Shown here one piece after another: positions 11,501 to 20,580 of a stretch of 64,000 bases of DNA. Position 1 is the first letter of the stretch; the number at the start of each line of letters is the position of its first letter. The stretch comes from Sulfuriferula plumbiphila (GTDB lineage: Bacteria > Pseudomonadota > Gammaproteobacteria > Burkholderiales > Sulfuriferulaceae). Both the position numbers and the translations under genes were made by a program. The DNA lies in NCBI RefSeq assembly GCF_009938015.1, contig NZ_AP021884.1, positions 1 to 64,000 on the forward strand, written 5' to 3'. Below the pieces are notes generated by a model, which worked only from the letters and a program-made list of their open reading frames with translations, was not told the origin of the DNA and made no database searches.

Positions 11501-12844
11501 ATGTCCCAGATGACCCCGCAAGAAATCGTCCACGAACTCGACAAACACATCATCGGCCAGGATGCTGCCAAACGCGCCGTCGCCGTCGCCTTGCGCAACC
11601 GCTGGCGGCGCGCCCAGGTGGCGGAACCGCTGCGCCACGAGATCACCCCCAAAAATATCCTGATGATCGGCCCCACCGGAGTCGGCAAGACCGAAATCGC
11701 GCGGCGCCTGGCACGGCTGGCCGATGCACCGTTCATCAAGGTGGAGGCGACCAAATTTACCGAAGTCGGTTATGTTGGGCGCGACGTCGATTCCATCATT
11801 CGTGACCTGATGGAGACCGCGATCAAAGACCTGCGCGAGCAGGACATGGCCAGGCACAAAATGCGTGCCGAAGACGCCGCCGAGGAACGCATTCTCGATG
11901 CCCTGCTGCCGCCGGCGCGCGATGTGGCCTATCAGCTCGCTGCGGAAACCAGCGCCAAACCGGAAGATTCCGCCACGCGCCAGAAATTTCGCAAGATGCT
12001 GCGCGAGGGTGCATTGGATGAAAAGGAGATTGAGATCGAGGTCGCCGCCATGCAGGCCACCGCGCAGATCTTCGCTCCGCCCGGTATGGAAGACCTTACC
12101 AGCCAGATTCAGGGCATGTTCCAGAACATGGGCGGCGGACGGCGCAAAACCCGCAAGTTGAAAATCGCCGAGGCAATGAAGCTCATCACCGAAGAAGAAG
12201 CCGCGCAAATGGTGAACGAGGAAGACATCAAACAGCGTGCACTGGCCAGCGTCGAGCAAAACGGCATTGTGTTCCTCGACGAAATCGACAAAATTACCAG
12301 CCGCAACGAAGCCAGCGGCGGCGAAGTCTCGCGTCAGGGCGTGCAGCGCGATCTGTTGCCGCTGGTAGAAGGCACCACTGTCACCACCAAGTACGGCATG
12401 GTCAATACCGATCACATTCTGTTCATCGCCAGTGGCGCGTTCCATCTGGCCAAACCGTCGGACCTCATTCCAGAGCTGCAAGGCCGTTTTCCTATCCGCG
12501 TTGAGCTGACCTCGCTGGCGGTGGGCGATTTTGAGGCGATCCTCACCGCCACCGATGCCTGTTTGACGCGTCAGTACCAGGCGCTGCTCGCCACCGAGGG
12601 TATGGAAGTCAACTTCACCCCGGACGGCATCCGCCGCCTCGCCGAAATTGCTTTTCAGGTCAACGAAACCACCGAAAATATCGGCGCACGGCGCCTGCAT
12701 ACCGTGATGGAGCGCCTGCTGGAAGAGGTCTCGTTCGACGCCGGAAAATACAGCGGCCAGCATGTCAGCGTGGACGCTGCCTTTGTGGATGCACGCCTGA
12801 AGAATCTGGCGGTGCGCGAAGATTTGGTGCGCTACATATTGTGA
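11501..12844 (+). CDS. hslU: ATPase subunit HslU of HslVU protease
   Basis: AAA+ unfoldase that feeds substrates to HslV. Walker [10 protein letters not shown] lies at residues 57-65 and Walker [11 protein letters not shown] in the middle; an inserted I-domain falls between them. The C-terminus YIL is the conserved tail that docks into HslV pockets. At 447 residues it is full length. It is directly downstream of hslV (3-bp gap), as in most proteobacteria. No terminator with a clear hairpin and T-tract follows in the 176-bp gap before the convergent modC. Confidence 0.98.
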   Translation: MSQMTPQEIVHELDKHIIGQDAAKRAVAVALRNRWRRAQVAEPLRHEITPKNILMIGPTGVGKTEIARRLARLADAPFIKVEATKFTEVGYVGRDVDSIIRDLMETAIKDLREQDMARHKMRAEDAAEERILDALLPPARDVAYQLAAETSAKPEDSATRQKFRKMLREGALDEKEIEIEVAAMQATAQIFAPPGMEDLTSQIQGMFQNMGGGRRKTRKLKIAEAMKLITEEEAAQMVNEEDIKQRALASVEQNGIVFLDEIDKITSRNEASGGEVSRQGVQRDLLPLVEGTTVTTKYGMVNTDHILFIASGAFHLAKPSDLIPELQGRFPIRVELTSLAVGDFEAILTATDACLTRQYQALLATEGMEVNFTPDGIRRLAEIAFQVNETTENIGARRLHTVMERLLEEVSFDAGKYSGQHVSVDAAFVDARLKNLAVREDLVRYIL

Positions 12845-13020
12845 GAAATTGATTAATGTTTCGTGTGGCTTGCCACCACACCCTGGTGAGGTTGAAATAT
12901 GGCTGCGGGCGGTTGAGCATTATTGTTAATCAAGACAAATGTGCCCTGGTTAAATCTGTAGCGACATGGCGATATATTTTTAACGATTTACAAACAACCT
13001 CAGCTGTTCGCATGATGGGT

Positions 13021-14103
13021 TCATCTCATCAGGGCTACTGATTTGACTTGCACCCACACCGATTTGCCGGGCGCCAAACCGAGCGTGTCAGCGGAGAGCT
13101 TGGTGACGCGGCCCAGCAGCGGCACATCTCCAACCTGCAGGCGAATCAGGGCAAGGCTGGGATGGGTATCGTCGGCCAGTGCGACTACCTTGCCGTGTAG
13201 CTGGTTGAGGATGCTGGTATTGTCCGGTCGCGCCAATGCCAGGCTCACGTCTCGCGCCAAGATCCTTATTCGTACCGGCTCCCCCATGGCCGCGCCCATA
13301 TCCCGCACCCACAAGCCGCCGCCGGCAAAATCTGCGCGCAGTAGATGCCATTTCTTGTCACGCATGCCGACTATGGCGTCGACCACTACGCCGGCGTCTT
13401 CGCCCAGGCGAATGGGCAAATCAAGCCGCGCCAGTGTTTCACTCAGTGGGCCATTCGCCAGCACGCGGCCGCCGTCCATGACGACGATGTGATCCGCCAG
13501 TCGTGCCACTTCGTCTGGCGCATGGCTGACATACAAGATCGGTATTTCCAGTTCATCGTGCAGATGCTCCAGATAAGGCAGTATTTCTTGCTTGCGCGCC
13601 AGGTCGAGCGCAACAAGGGGTTCATCCATGAGCAATATTTTCGGACTTACTGCCAGCGCACGGGCGATGCCTACGCGCTGGCGTTCGCCGCCAGAAAGCG
13701 TGCCGGGTTTTTGCGCCAATAACGCGCCGATACCAAGTAATTCGATGGCCTGATCCAGCGAAACACGCCGCTCGGATGCAGGCACGCGCTTCATGCCATA
13801 TTCCAGATTGCGGCGTACATTGAGGTGCGGAAAAAGGCTGGCTTCCTGGAACACATAACCCAAAGGACGCTGGTGTGTGGGTAGATAAATCCGTTTAGCG
13901 TCGTCTTGCCAGACCGCGCCATTTACTTGCAAAAAGCCATCCGCTACACGCTCCAACCCGGCAATGCAACGCAACAGTGTCGTCTTGCCAGAGCCAGAAT
14001 GACCGAACAGGGCGGTGACACCGCGCCCAGGCAGGTCAAGGTCGACATCCAGCGAAAATCCGCTGTAATCAAGTTTGAAACGAGCGCCGATTGTCGTGTT
14101 CAT
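13021..14103 (-). CDS. modC: Molybdate ABC transporter ATPase ModC
   Basis: ATP-binding subunit of the molybdate importer. The 360 residues show Walker A GHSGSGKTT near residue 35, the signature LSGGERQRVGIARAL, Walker B ILLMDEPLVALDL, and a C-terminal Mop/TOBE domain (about 290-355) that binds oxyanion and distinguishes ModC from other importers. The start overlaps modB by 4 bp (ATGA), so the two are translationally coupled. The convergent hslU ends 176 bp away. The periplasmic binding protein ModA is not adjacent. Confidence 0.93.
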   Translation of the reverse strand: MNTTIGARFKLDYSGFSLDVDLDLPGRGVTALFGHSGSGKTTLLRCIAGLERVADGFLQVNGAVWQDDAKRIYLPTHQRPLGYVFQEASLFPHLNVRRNLEYGMKRVPASERRVSLDQAIELLGIGALLAQKPGTLSGGERQRVGIARALAVSPKILLMDEPLVALDLARKQEILPYLEHLHDELEIPILYVSHAPDEVARLADHIVVMDGGRVLANGPLSETLARLDLPIRLGEDAGVVVDAIVGMRDKKWHLLRADFAGGGLWVRDMGAAMGEPVRIRILARDVSLALARPDNTSILNQLHGKVVALADDTHPSLALIRLQVGDVPLLGRVTKLSADTLGLAPGKSVWVQVKSVALMR

Positions 14104-14777
14104 TTGCGCCGTCCGGTTGGGTTGAGTGTGTACAACCCCAGCAATACGAGGAAGGAAAATACCACCATGCCTGCTGCCAGGCTGTGTGCGTGTCCATATT
14201 CCATCGCCTCAACATGGTCGTAAATTTGCACTGACACTACGCGGGTTTTGTCTGGAATATTGCCGCCTATCATCAACACCACGCCGAACTCGCCAACTGT
14301 GTGCGCGAACCCCATCACCGTGGCGGTAAGGTAGCCGGGCTTGGCCAGGGGCAGTACAATGGTGAAGAAAGTATCCAGTGGCGAGGCCCGTAAAGTAGCG
14401 GCCGCCTCGGCATGACGCTCACTGATGGCCTCGAACGCATTCTGTATCGGCTGCACGACAAAAGGCAGTGAGTAAAAAACTGAAGCAACCACCAGGCCCC
14501 AAAAAGTAAAAGGAAGTAGCCCCAAACCCAGTGATTGGGTGAAATGGCCGACCGGGCCGTCAGGGCCCATCGCAACCAGCAGATAAAAACCCAGCACTGT
14601 AGGCGGCAGTACAATTGGCAAGGCTACCAGCGCGCCCGCTGGACCTTTCCACCAGGAGCGGGTGCGTGCCAGCCACCAGGCAATGGGCGTGCCGATAACG
14701 ATCAGGATTGAAGTCGTGAGCGCGGCCAGCCTGACGGTTAGCCAGACCGCGGCAAGATCAGGATTGTCAAAATGCAT
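14100..14777 (-). CDS. modB: Molybdate ABC transporter permease ModB
   Basis: Inner-membrane permease of the molybdate importer: 225 residues, about five hydrophobic segments, with the ATPase-contact loop EAISERHAEAAATLRASPLDTF carrying the EAA-type motif and VMGFAHTVGEFGVVLMIGG typical of ModB. It precedes modC with a 4-bp overlap. Upstream there is no modA, only an AT-rich 270-bp gap holding a ModE-like palindrome. A related oxyanion (tungstate, sulfate) cannot be excluded from ModB alone, but the Mop domain on the partner ATPase favours molybdate. Confidence 0.92.
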   Translation of the reverse strand: MHFDNPDLAAVWLTVRLAALTTSILIVIGTPIAWWLARTRSWWKGPAGALVALPIVLPPTVLGFYLLVAMGPDGPVGHFTQSLGLGLLPFTFWGLVVASVFYSLPFVVQPIQNAFEAISERHAEAAATLRASPLDTFFTIVLPLAKPGYLTATVMGFAHTVGEFGVVLMIGGNIPDKTRVVSVQIYDHVEAMEYGHAHSLAAGMVVFSFLVLLGLYTLNPTGRRK

Positions 14778-14865
14778 ACATCACGCCAAAAATTTACATT
14801 TAAACACGCAATCCTGCCGCGTGTAACCGTCAGGCTTGATCATGTCTTGGGCTTGCTTGGTTTTT

Positions 14866-14889
14866 CGATATATATTCAACAATATAATG
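14866..14889. promoter_or_regulatory. ModE-like operator upstream of modBC
   Basis: The half-sites CGATATATA and AATATAATG are separated by six bases, close to the ModE consensus CGnTATATA-N6-TATATAnCG (second half seven of nine). The site is about 90 bp upstream of the modB start in an AT-rich gap. ModE with bound molybdate would repress here. No modE gene is in the window, so the assignment rests on the site alone. Confidence 0.5.
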
Positions 14890-15047
14890 CGGCTGATTGC
14901 CGGTACAAGCGCAGTATTTGACAGGCCTCTCAAGCAATCCATCGGTACGTTATAAATCAACGATATGGCATCATAAAAAGCGCCGTTCAACATATGCGGT
15001 ACATCTCGGTAGAATGCTCAAACAACCCATAAACTCAGGAGACCAGC

Positions 15048-16880
15048 ATGGCCACCCGCGATACCCTTACTGCTAAAGAGGCATCCTGCAACAGCCCGGA
15101 GGACTGGGCAGCCCTGGCGCACGAGGCGCTGGCCGAGCCGGTCGATGCCGAATACGCGAAGAAGCTGGTGGATGATATCGCTGGTGATTGCCAGTTCACC
15201 AAAGACCTGGTGGCGGTTGCCACGGTGTACAAGGCGCTGGGAGATGATGTGCAAGCGGCCGAACTGATGCAGCAGGCCGAGGATTATTGCATGAGCGGCG
15301 AGGAGCAAATCGCCTTGGCTGAAGGCAAGTTCAAGGTGCTGGGCGACAAGGCGGGGGCTATTGCCGCTTACGAACAGGCGCTGAAAGAGACTGCCAACGT
15401 TGCGCCGCTGCTGGAATTGTCGAAAACCGTGCTGAAGGTCATCGGCGACAAAGACTTCGCCAAGAAAATCTACGCCAAGGCAGAGGCCAAGGCGGAAACC
15501 GTCGCTGCCCGTGCCGCCGAATATGTCAAACTGGGTCAAGCGGCCGCCGCCGACCTGCGCGATCCGGCGTTTGTCGCCGAATTGTACGAGCGTGCCGCGG
15601 CCAAGCTCAGCGCGCCCGCAGATCTGCTGTTGCTGGCCAATTCCATGAACGACCCGATACGCGCCAGGCCGCTCTACACCAAGGTACTGGAAGGCAGCAA
15701 CGACGTACAAAGTCTCGCCAAGCTGCTGGAAGCCGCACAGGCCGCCAATGACACCAGTTTCGTCAAACTCATCCTGGAAAAAATGGCCGGGCTGGCCACT
15801 ACCACGCCGGATCTGCTCTCGCTCACTGATGGCTTCATGACATTGGGTGACGCTGCCAACGCCAGCAAGACGCTGGATGCCGCTGAAGACAAGGTCACCA
15901 GTGCGGATGAAATGCAGAAGGTGGTGGACGCCACTGCCCGCCATTTTCCCGAAGATACGGCACGCCTGGAACGTGGCAGGCAAAAGCTGGAAAAACGCAT
16001 CGCCAACCAGGCGCGCTACGTCGAATTCCAGACCCTGGAAAACGCCTTGTCCAGCGTCAAGGCCACGCTGCACCTCGCTGATCGGGTGGCGGTCGAATTG
16101 GCCGATCCGTTCTATGCCGCAAAACTGCTCGACCGCGCAGAAAAAATGCTGGCGGAGGAGCCATTCCAGTTCAGCCGTACCCAGCCGCTGATTGTAGCGG
16201 TGGACAAGCACACCGACGACACCGCCTGGCTGGCGCGTCTGCTTGACGAATCGGCCGCCAAGACTACCGATTTCATCTGGTTCAAGGAAGTCGTTCACAC
16301 CGCTGCGCATCTGCCGCGTCACGCCGAGCTTGGCCGCGAAAAGGCGCGCACCTATCTGAAAGACTGGGAAGCCAGACTCAAGGGCGGCAATGCCGGTGTG
16401 TATGACTACACCAAGCTGGCGCAAGCCGTGATCGCCGATCTCGGCGATGCGACCTGGGGTAATGCGTTGCTAAACGAGGCCAGATCCTGCGCCAAGGATC
16501 ACTATGCCCTCGCCCATATCGGCCAGCTCACCGCCCAGGCGGGTGATGCCGCCGGCGCTGAAGCGCTCTACCTGGAGGCCGCCGCGGTGTGTGCTTCCGG
16601 AGAGGCCTGTCAGCAGCTGCTCGATCGCCTCAAATCCTACGAACTTCCCGAAGCCCAATTGCGCAAGATTTATGAAACCTGCGGTAGCGCCCTCACCTCC
16701 CCTGCCGACAAGCTGCGCTGGGTAGAGGGGATCACTGAAAGCTTCCGTGACCGTGCGTGGGCCGCGCAGGCCTACGGCGAAATGGAGGGGCAATTCACCG
16801 GCGCAGACAAAGCGCGTTTCCATCAATCACGCATGAGCCGGGTGGGGGATGAGTTTTATCCTTACCGACACGCAGCATAA
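15048..16880 (+). CDS. Large alpha-helical repeat protein of unknown function
   Basis: A 610-residue acidic, alanine-rich cytoplasmic protein with no signal peptide or membrane segment. It consists of many short helix-turn-helix units. Recurrent patterns such as AAELMQQAEDYC, AIAAYEQALKETAN, DFAKKIYAKAEAKAE, and paired 'GD/AD-x-x-x-A' turns resemble degenerate TPR or Sel1 repeats. No catalytic motif is visible. It stands alone, preceded by the AT-rich gap shared with modB and followed by a broken transporter. An AGGAGA ribosome-binding site about 7 bp upstream of ATG 15048 supports the start. It could be a scaffold, but nothing in the context tells which process it serves. I do not recognise a named family. 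Confidence 0.8.
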   Translation: MATRDTLTAKEASCNSPEDWAALAHEALAEPVDAEYAKKLVDDIAGDCQFTKDLVAVATVYKALGDDVQAAELMQQAEDYCMSGEEQIALAEGKFKVLGDKAGAIAAYEQALKETANVAPLLELSKTVLKVIGDKDFAKKIYAKAEAKAETVAARAAEYVKLGQAAAADLRDPAFVAELYERAAAKLSAPADLLLLANSMNDPIRARPLYTKVLEGSNDVQSLAKLLEAAQAANDTSFVKLILEKMAGLATTTPDLLSLTDGFMTLGDAANASKTLDAAEDKVTSADEMQKVVDATARHFPEDTARLERGRQKLEKRIANQARYVEFQTLENALSSVKATLHLADRVAVELADPFYAAKLLDRAEKMLAEEPFQFSRTQPLIVAVDKHTDDTAWLARLLDESAAKTTDFIWFKEVVHTAAHLPRHAELGREKARTYLKDWEARLKGGNAGVYDYTKLAQAVIADLGDATWGNALLNEARSCAKDHYALAHIGQLTAQAGDAAGAEALYLEAAAVCASGEACQQLLDRLKSYELPEAQLRKIYETCGSALTSPADKLRWVEGITESFRDRAWAAQAYGEMEGQFTGADKARFHQSRMSRVGDEFYPYRHAA

Positions 16881-17023
16881 ATTGACACCTCCGGCGCGCG
16901 CAGCTAAATTTGCCAGGCATGACAACATCACTTCAATGCTGCGCTGCACAATGCGCACCTCAACGGCTGTGGCTGTGGAAACGGTCCACCGCTGCGGTCG
17001 CTTTCTATTGATTTAACTCAGAA

Positions 17024-17051
17024 AACAATCGCGGGTCTTGCTGCGATTGTT
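17024..17051. repeat. Inverted repeat in the gap before the broken EamA gene
   Basis: Nine-nucleotide arms AACAATCGC and GCGATTGTT are separated by ten bases. There is no T-tract, so termination of the upstream gene is uncertain. It could be a hairpin in a leader or an operator. Confidence 0.5.
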
Positions 17052-17092
17052 GTGCCCGCCCATTGACCCGCATCTTCATCGAAAGGGTCTTT

Positions 17093-17643
17093 GTGGCAAA
17101 TTCATTGAAGCATGAAGCGATCCAGCGCCATGCAGTAACGGGCGCGCTGTTCGCGCTGCTGGCACTGGGGCTGACCGGTTACTACCTCGCCAGCTATCTG
17201 GATTTCCTTGGCCTGCAATACATCTCGGCGCGACTGGAGCGGCTGATCCTGTTCCTCTATCCGACCATGGTCGTGGTATTGACCGCATGGTTGTACCGGC
17301 AGGCATCAAACCGCGCGAAAAGCTCGCGTTGATATTGAGTTATGCCGGTATCGCGCTGGTTTTCGTACATGATGTGGGAATGCGCGAAAACGGCGTATGG
17401 ACCGGTGCGTTGCTGGTATTTGGCAGCGCGTTGGCCTACGCGATCTACCTGATCGGCGCGAATCACAGTATTGCACGCATCGGCGCCGGCACAACAGCGC
17501 TGATTGGCGCAATAGGGCCGGTGTCCACGATTTATCTGGCCTGGGTGTTTCTTGGCGAGGGCGTCTCTCTCACCCAGATTACCGGATCGATGCTGGTGCT
17601 GGCAGGCGTACTGGCAATCAGCATCAAGCGCGGCGGCCGTTGA
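17093..17643 (+). pseudogene. Broken EamA/DMT-family transporter
   Basis: Fragments of a 10-TM drug/metabolite transporter. The first part (LALGLTGYYLASYLDFLGLQ, then LERLILFLYPTMVVVL) lies in one frame and lacks the usual first two membrane segments. Near 17300 the reading shifts to another frame with LALILSYAGIALVFVHDVGM and ALAYAIYLIGANHSIARIGA. It then jumps straight to TTALIGAIGPVSTIYLAWVF and LGEGVSLTQITGSMLVLAGV, which in intact relatives is the last quarter; about three membrane segments appear to be missing. Truncation, frameshift and internal deletion together make function very unlikely. The substrate of the ancestor is unknown. Confidence 0.75.
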
Positions 17644-17656
17644 GACGAGGCTGCGT

Positions 17657-18196
17657 TTACTGGCGTACCGGGCGCTTCGCCAGCTTGCGCTGCAGCGTGC
17701 GCCGGTGCATGTTGAGTGCACGCGCGGTGGCGGAGATATTGTTGTCATTTTCACTGAGCACGCGCTGGATGTGTTCCCATTCCATGCGTTCCACCGATGG
17801 CGGGCGGGGGGGTAATTCCACATTGGTATCGCCGCCGCCACGCTGCAGGGCCATTATGATTTCGTCGACTTCTGCGGGTTTGGCGAGGTAGTGGGTGGCG
17901 CCGAGCTTGATTGCCTCGATGGCGGTGGCAATGCTGGCATAGCCGGTGAGCATGACGATGCGGGTGTGCTCGTCCAGCTGCTTCAGGCGCGCCACCAGTT
18001 GCAAGCCGGTTGCGCCTGGCATTTTCAGGTCCACCACGGCGTATTCGGGCGGGTTTTGTTCGGCCAATAGCAGCGCCGCCGCAACATTGGCCGCGCTGCT
18101 GACTTTATAACCACGCCGAGTCAACGCCCGCGTCAATACTTCGCGAAAAGTGGCATCGTCGTCGACCAGCAACAGGCTGGGGCAATCTGCGGTCAT
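17657..18196 (-). CDS. regA: RegA/PrrA/ActR-type response regulator
   Basis: Redox-response transcription factor; relatives control RuBisCO, terminal oxidase and nitrogen genes. From ATG 18196 it has 179 residues: a receiver domain with acidic pocket Asp12-Asp14, phospho-acceptor Asp56 (VVDLKMPG), Thr84 and Lys106, a proline-rich linker (ELPPRPPS) and a Fis-like HTH (NISATARALNMHRRTLQRKL) highly typical of RegA. The frame stays open for 10 more codons upstream, but ATG 18196 overlaps the kinase stop (ATGA), so I chose it. It is the cognate partner of the RegB-type kinase. Plausible targets in this window include the cbb operon; that is inference. Confidence 0.9.
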   Translation of the reverse strand: MTADCPSLLLVDDDATFREVLTRALTRRGYKVSSAANVAAALLLAEQNPPEYAVVDLKMPGATGLQLVARLKQLDEHTRIVMLTGYASIATAIEAIKLGATHYLAKPAEVDEIIMALQRGGGDTNVELPPRPPSVERMEWEHIQRVLSENDNNISATARALNMHRRTLQRKLAKRPVRQ

Positions 18197-19464
18197 GGCG
18201 TGCGCGTCTCGTGCACGGGCAGGCATACTACGATGTGCGCGCCGCCGCCTTCGCGCGGCAGCATGCGCACACTGCCGCCCAGACGCTCGATGGTGGCGTT
18301 GGCCAGGAACAGGCCCAGCCCGAACCCGCCCTGTTCAAGTTTGGTGGTAAAAAATACTTCGCCGGCACGGGCTGCTGCCTCATGGTTAAAGCCTTGTCCG
18401 CGGTCGAGGATATCGAGTGTTAATGCCCGGCTGTCCCAGCGCGCTTCCAGCGCTACCTCAAAGGGGGCGGCGTCTGCGGCGTTGTTGAACAGGCTGAGCA
18501 GTGCCTGGCCAAGCGTTGCCTCAGCCAGGATGCGCGGTGCCGGGCGCGCGCCTTCCCAACAAGTTTGCAGGCCAATCGTGGGGCGCATCAGTTGCCATTG
18601 CGCCACCAGTTCATCGAGATAAACGTCTACTGCCAGCCAGCGCGCGTCTTCGGCACGCCCCGTCCCGCCTGTGGCCGTGAGCCGAGTGAGAATCACCTTG
18701 CAGGCCGCGACCTGGTTGCGCAGGATGTGCAGGCTGGCGGCCAATGCCGGGTTGGCGCCGTGTTCGTATTGCAGCTCGCCGGCAACCACTGCCATGGTGG
18801 CCAGCGGGGTGGACAACTCGTGTGCGGCGCCCGCCGCCAGGCTGCCCAGCGCCACGATCTGTTCGTTGCGCAAGCCGGTCTCGCGTGCCTCGGCCAGCTC
18901 ACGCTCACGGCTGCGGATCGAAGCGGCCATGCGGCCAATGAAGAAGGTGATCAATACCGCGCTGGCAATGAAATTGAGCCACATGCCCGCCACATGCAAT
19001 GCAAACGCCGCAGCGCCGTGCGGCATGTCCAGGGACAGATAGAAAAACATCAGAAAGCTGTATGCGGCCACGCAAATCGCGGTCAGCGCCCAGGCATATA
19101 GCGCAGGCAAGGTAATTGCCGCGATGATGATGGGCAGCAGGTACAGCGAAACAAACGGATTGGTCGAGCCGCCGCTGTAGAACAGCAGCACGGTCAGCGC
19201 CGTCACATCCACCAGCAGTTGCCCGAAAAACTCCATGGCGGTGACCGGCCAGGGCTGCGCCAGGCGCACCCAGGTCGCCAGGTTGAGCAGCGCAAGCAGC
19301 CCTACTACCACAAGCATTGGCAGTAGCGGAAGCCGGATGTCGAGACCAAAGTTGACGCCGGTTATCGCCAGCGCCTGCCCCGCAATGGCATACAGGCGCA
19401 GCACAAACAGGCGGCGCAACATGCCGGCGACGGGAACGGTGCGAAAACGGTTGGTAAACATCAT
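18193..19464 (-). CDS. regB: RegB/PrrB-type redox sensor histidine kinase
   Basis: Membrane kinase that senses the quinone pool and redox state. The 423 residues include six hydrophobic segments (about residues 25-180) and the quinone-site heptad GGSTNPF at 98-104. The H-box AAHELSTPLATM has His215, and Cys255 (QVAACKVIL) corresponds to the redox-active Cys of RegB; the His-Cys spacing of 40 is the same as the 225/265 spacing known from Rhodobacter RegB. The C-terminal ATPase has NNAADAAP, DRGQGF and GFGLGLFLAN. The stop overlaps the regA start. The divergent outer-membrane and copper-chaperone genes begin about 100 bp away, so a shared regulatory gap is possible. Confidence 0.92.
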   Translation of the reverse strand: MMFTNRFRTVPVAGMLRRLFVLRLYAIAGQALAITGVNFGLDIRLPLLPMLVVVGLLALLNLATWVRLAQPWPVTAMEFFGQLLVDVTALTVLLFYSGGSTNPFVSLYLLPIIIAAITLPALYAWALTAICVAAYSFLMFFYLSLDMPHGAAAFALHVAGMWLNFIASAVLITFFIGRMAASIRSRERELAEARETGLRNEQIVALGSLAAGAAHELSTPLATMAVVAGELQYEHGANPALAASLHILRNQVAACKVILTRLTATGGTGRAEDARWLAVDVYLDELVAQWQLMRPTIGLQTCWEGARPAPRILAEATLGQALLSLFNNAADAAPFEVALEARWDSRALTLDILDRGQGFNHEAAARAGEVFFTTKLEQGGFGLGLFLANATIERLGGSVRMLPREGGGAHIVVCLPVHETRTP

Positions 19465-19570
19465 GGCGTGTCATTGTACGCTGCAGCGATACGTGCATCG
19501 CTGCGACAATTAGTCGCATTCCATGGCGCAGGACATGGCGGGACAATCCCTTCCACAACGGGAGAAAACC

Positions 19571-20527
19571 ATGCGGAAAAAAACCAATGTCTTGATGCTG
19601 TCCGTGGCGCTGGCGTCATGCAGCGAAATGGCCAATGCCAGCTGCGGTGCTGCATTCTGTACGCTCAATAGCGACTGGGGAATCCAGGGAGCGTGGGAAC
19701 ACAGCGGAACGCGGCTCGACCTGCGCTACGAATGGGTACGCCAGGGCCAGCTGCGTTCGGGTACCGCAAAAGCCGCGGCGGCGGGCATTGCGGATACGCA
19801 TGACGAAGTCAAAACCCTCAACCGCAATACCATCGCCACCCTGGATCACAGCCTGGATTCGAACTGGGGTATTGCGCTGCGCTTGCCGGTTGTCGCGCGC
19901 AAGCATGAGCATATCCACAACGACCCGATCAATGGCGCGCAGCCAGAGACCTGGAAATTTTCCGCGCTGGGCGATGTGCAGCTGCTCGGGTTGTACCGTT
20001 TTGATCCCGGCCACACGTCGCCGGCCAGCGCCGGATTGCGCTTTGGCGTGAAACTGCCGACCGGCAGCATTGCACAACGCAATGCCGGCGGCGAACTGGC
20101 GGAGCGCAGCCTGCAGCCCGGCAGTGGCAGCACCGACGTCGTGGCGGGTGCATTTTATGGCGCACCCGGCGCACCAGGCGGCAACTGGTTTAGCCAGATT
20201 CAGTGGCAACATGCAGTCGCGATCCGCGACAATTACCGGCCGGGCGATACGGTGAGCCTGGATGCCGGTTATGCGCAGGCGCTGACGACTCGCCTGCAAG
20301 GCTTGCTCCAGCTTAACCTGCGCTGGAAAGATCGGGATAGTGGCAGCAACGCGGAGCCTGCTGATTCAGGTGGCGAGTACGCGCACATCAGCCCGGGGCT
20401 GGCATTTGCTGTAAGCAAGGACACGCGCCTATATGGTTTTGTGCAGCTACCGCTGTATCAGTCGGTGCGCGGCACCCAGCTCACCGCCGACTGGACGGCT
20501 GCGGCAGGGGTGAACGTGCGCTTCTAA
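19571..20527 (+). CDS. Predicted outer-membrane beta-barrel protein
   Basis: A 318-residue secreted protein. I start it at ATG 19571, preceded by GGAG at 19561; an upstream in-frame ATG (19523) would only lengthen the tail before the signal peptide. The signal peptide is about residues 1-24 (MRKKTNVLMLSVALASCSEM, then ANA-S). The mature part has alternating aromatic/polar strands (WGIQGAWEHSGTRLDLRYEW; LYGFVQLPLYQSV) and a terminal phenylalanine (GVNVRF), a usual barrel-assembly signal. It is followed 53 bp later by a PCu(A)C copper chaperone, so a role in metal handling is possible. I do not recognise a specific family. Confidence 0.75.
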   Translation: MRKKTNVLMLSVALASCSEMANASCGAAFCTLNSDWGIQGAWEHSGTRLDLRYEWVRQGQLRSGTAKAAAAGIADTHDEVKTLNRNTIATLDHSLDSNWGIALRLPVVARKHEHIHNDPINGAQPETWKFSALGDVQLLGLYRFDPGHTSPASAGLRFGVKLPTGSIAQRNAGGELAERSLQPGSGSTDVVAGAFYGAPGAPGGNWFSQIQWQHAVAIRDNYRPGDTVSLDAGYAQALTTRLQGLLQLNLRWKDRDSGSNAEPADSGGEYAHISPGLAFAVSKDTRLYGFVQLPLYQSVRGTQLTADWTAAAGVNVRF

Positions 20528-20580
20528 ACCCCGCTGTGGCGCGTTACCATTGGACGAAATCAATTCAAGGAGTATTAGAG

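Noticed and set aside
10835-12763. Open frame of 642 codons on the minus strand opposite hslVU
   Set aside because: It is antisense to the unmistakable hslV and hslU genes; GC-rich third positions in those genes keep the opposite frame open. No family features.
12856-13041. 61-codon plus-strand frame after hslU
   Set aside because: No family features, no start signal, runs into modC from the opposite strand.
14781-14993. 70-codon minus-strand frame upstream of modB
   Set aside because: AT-rich, no ribosome-binding site, no signal peptide or ModA features; the space looks regulatory.
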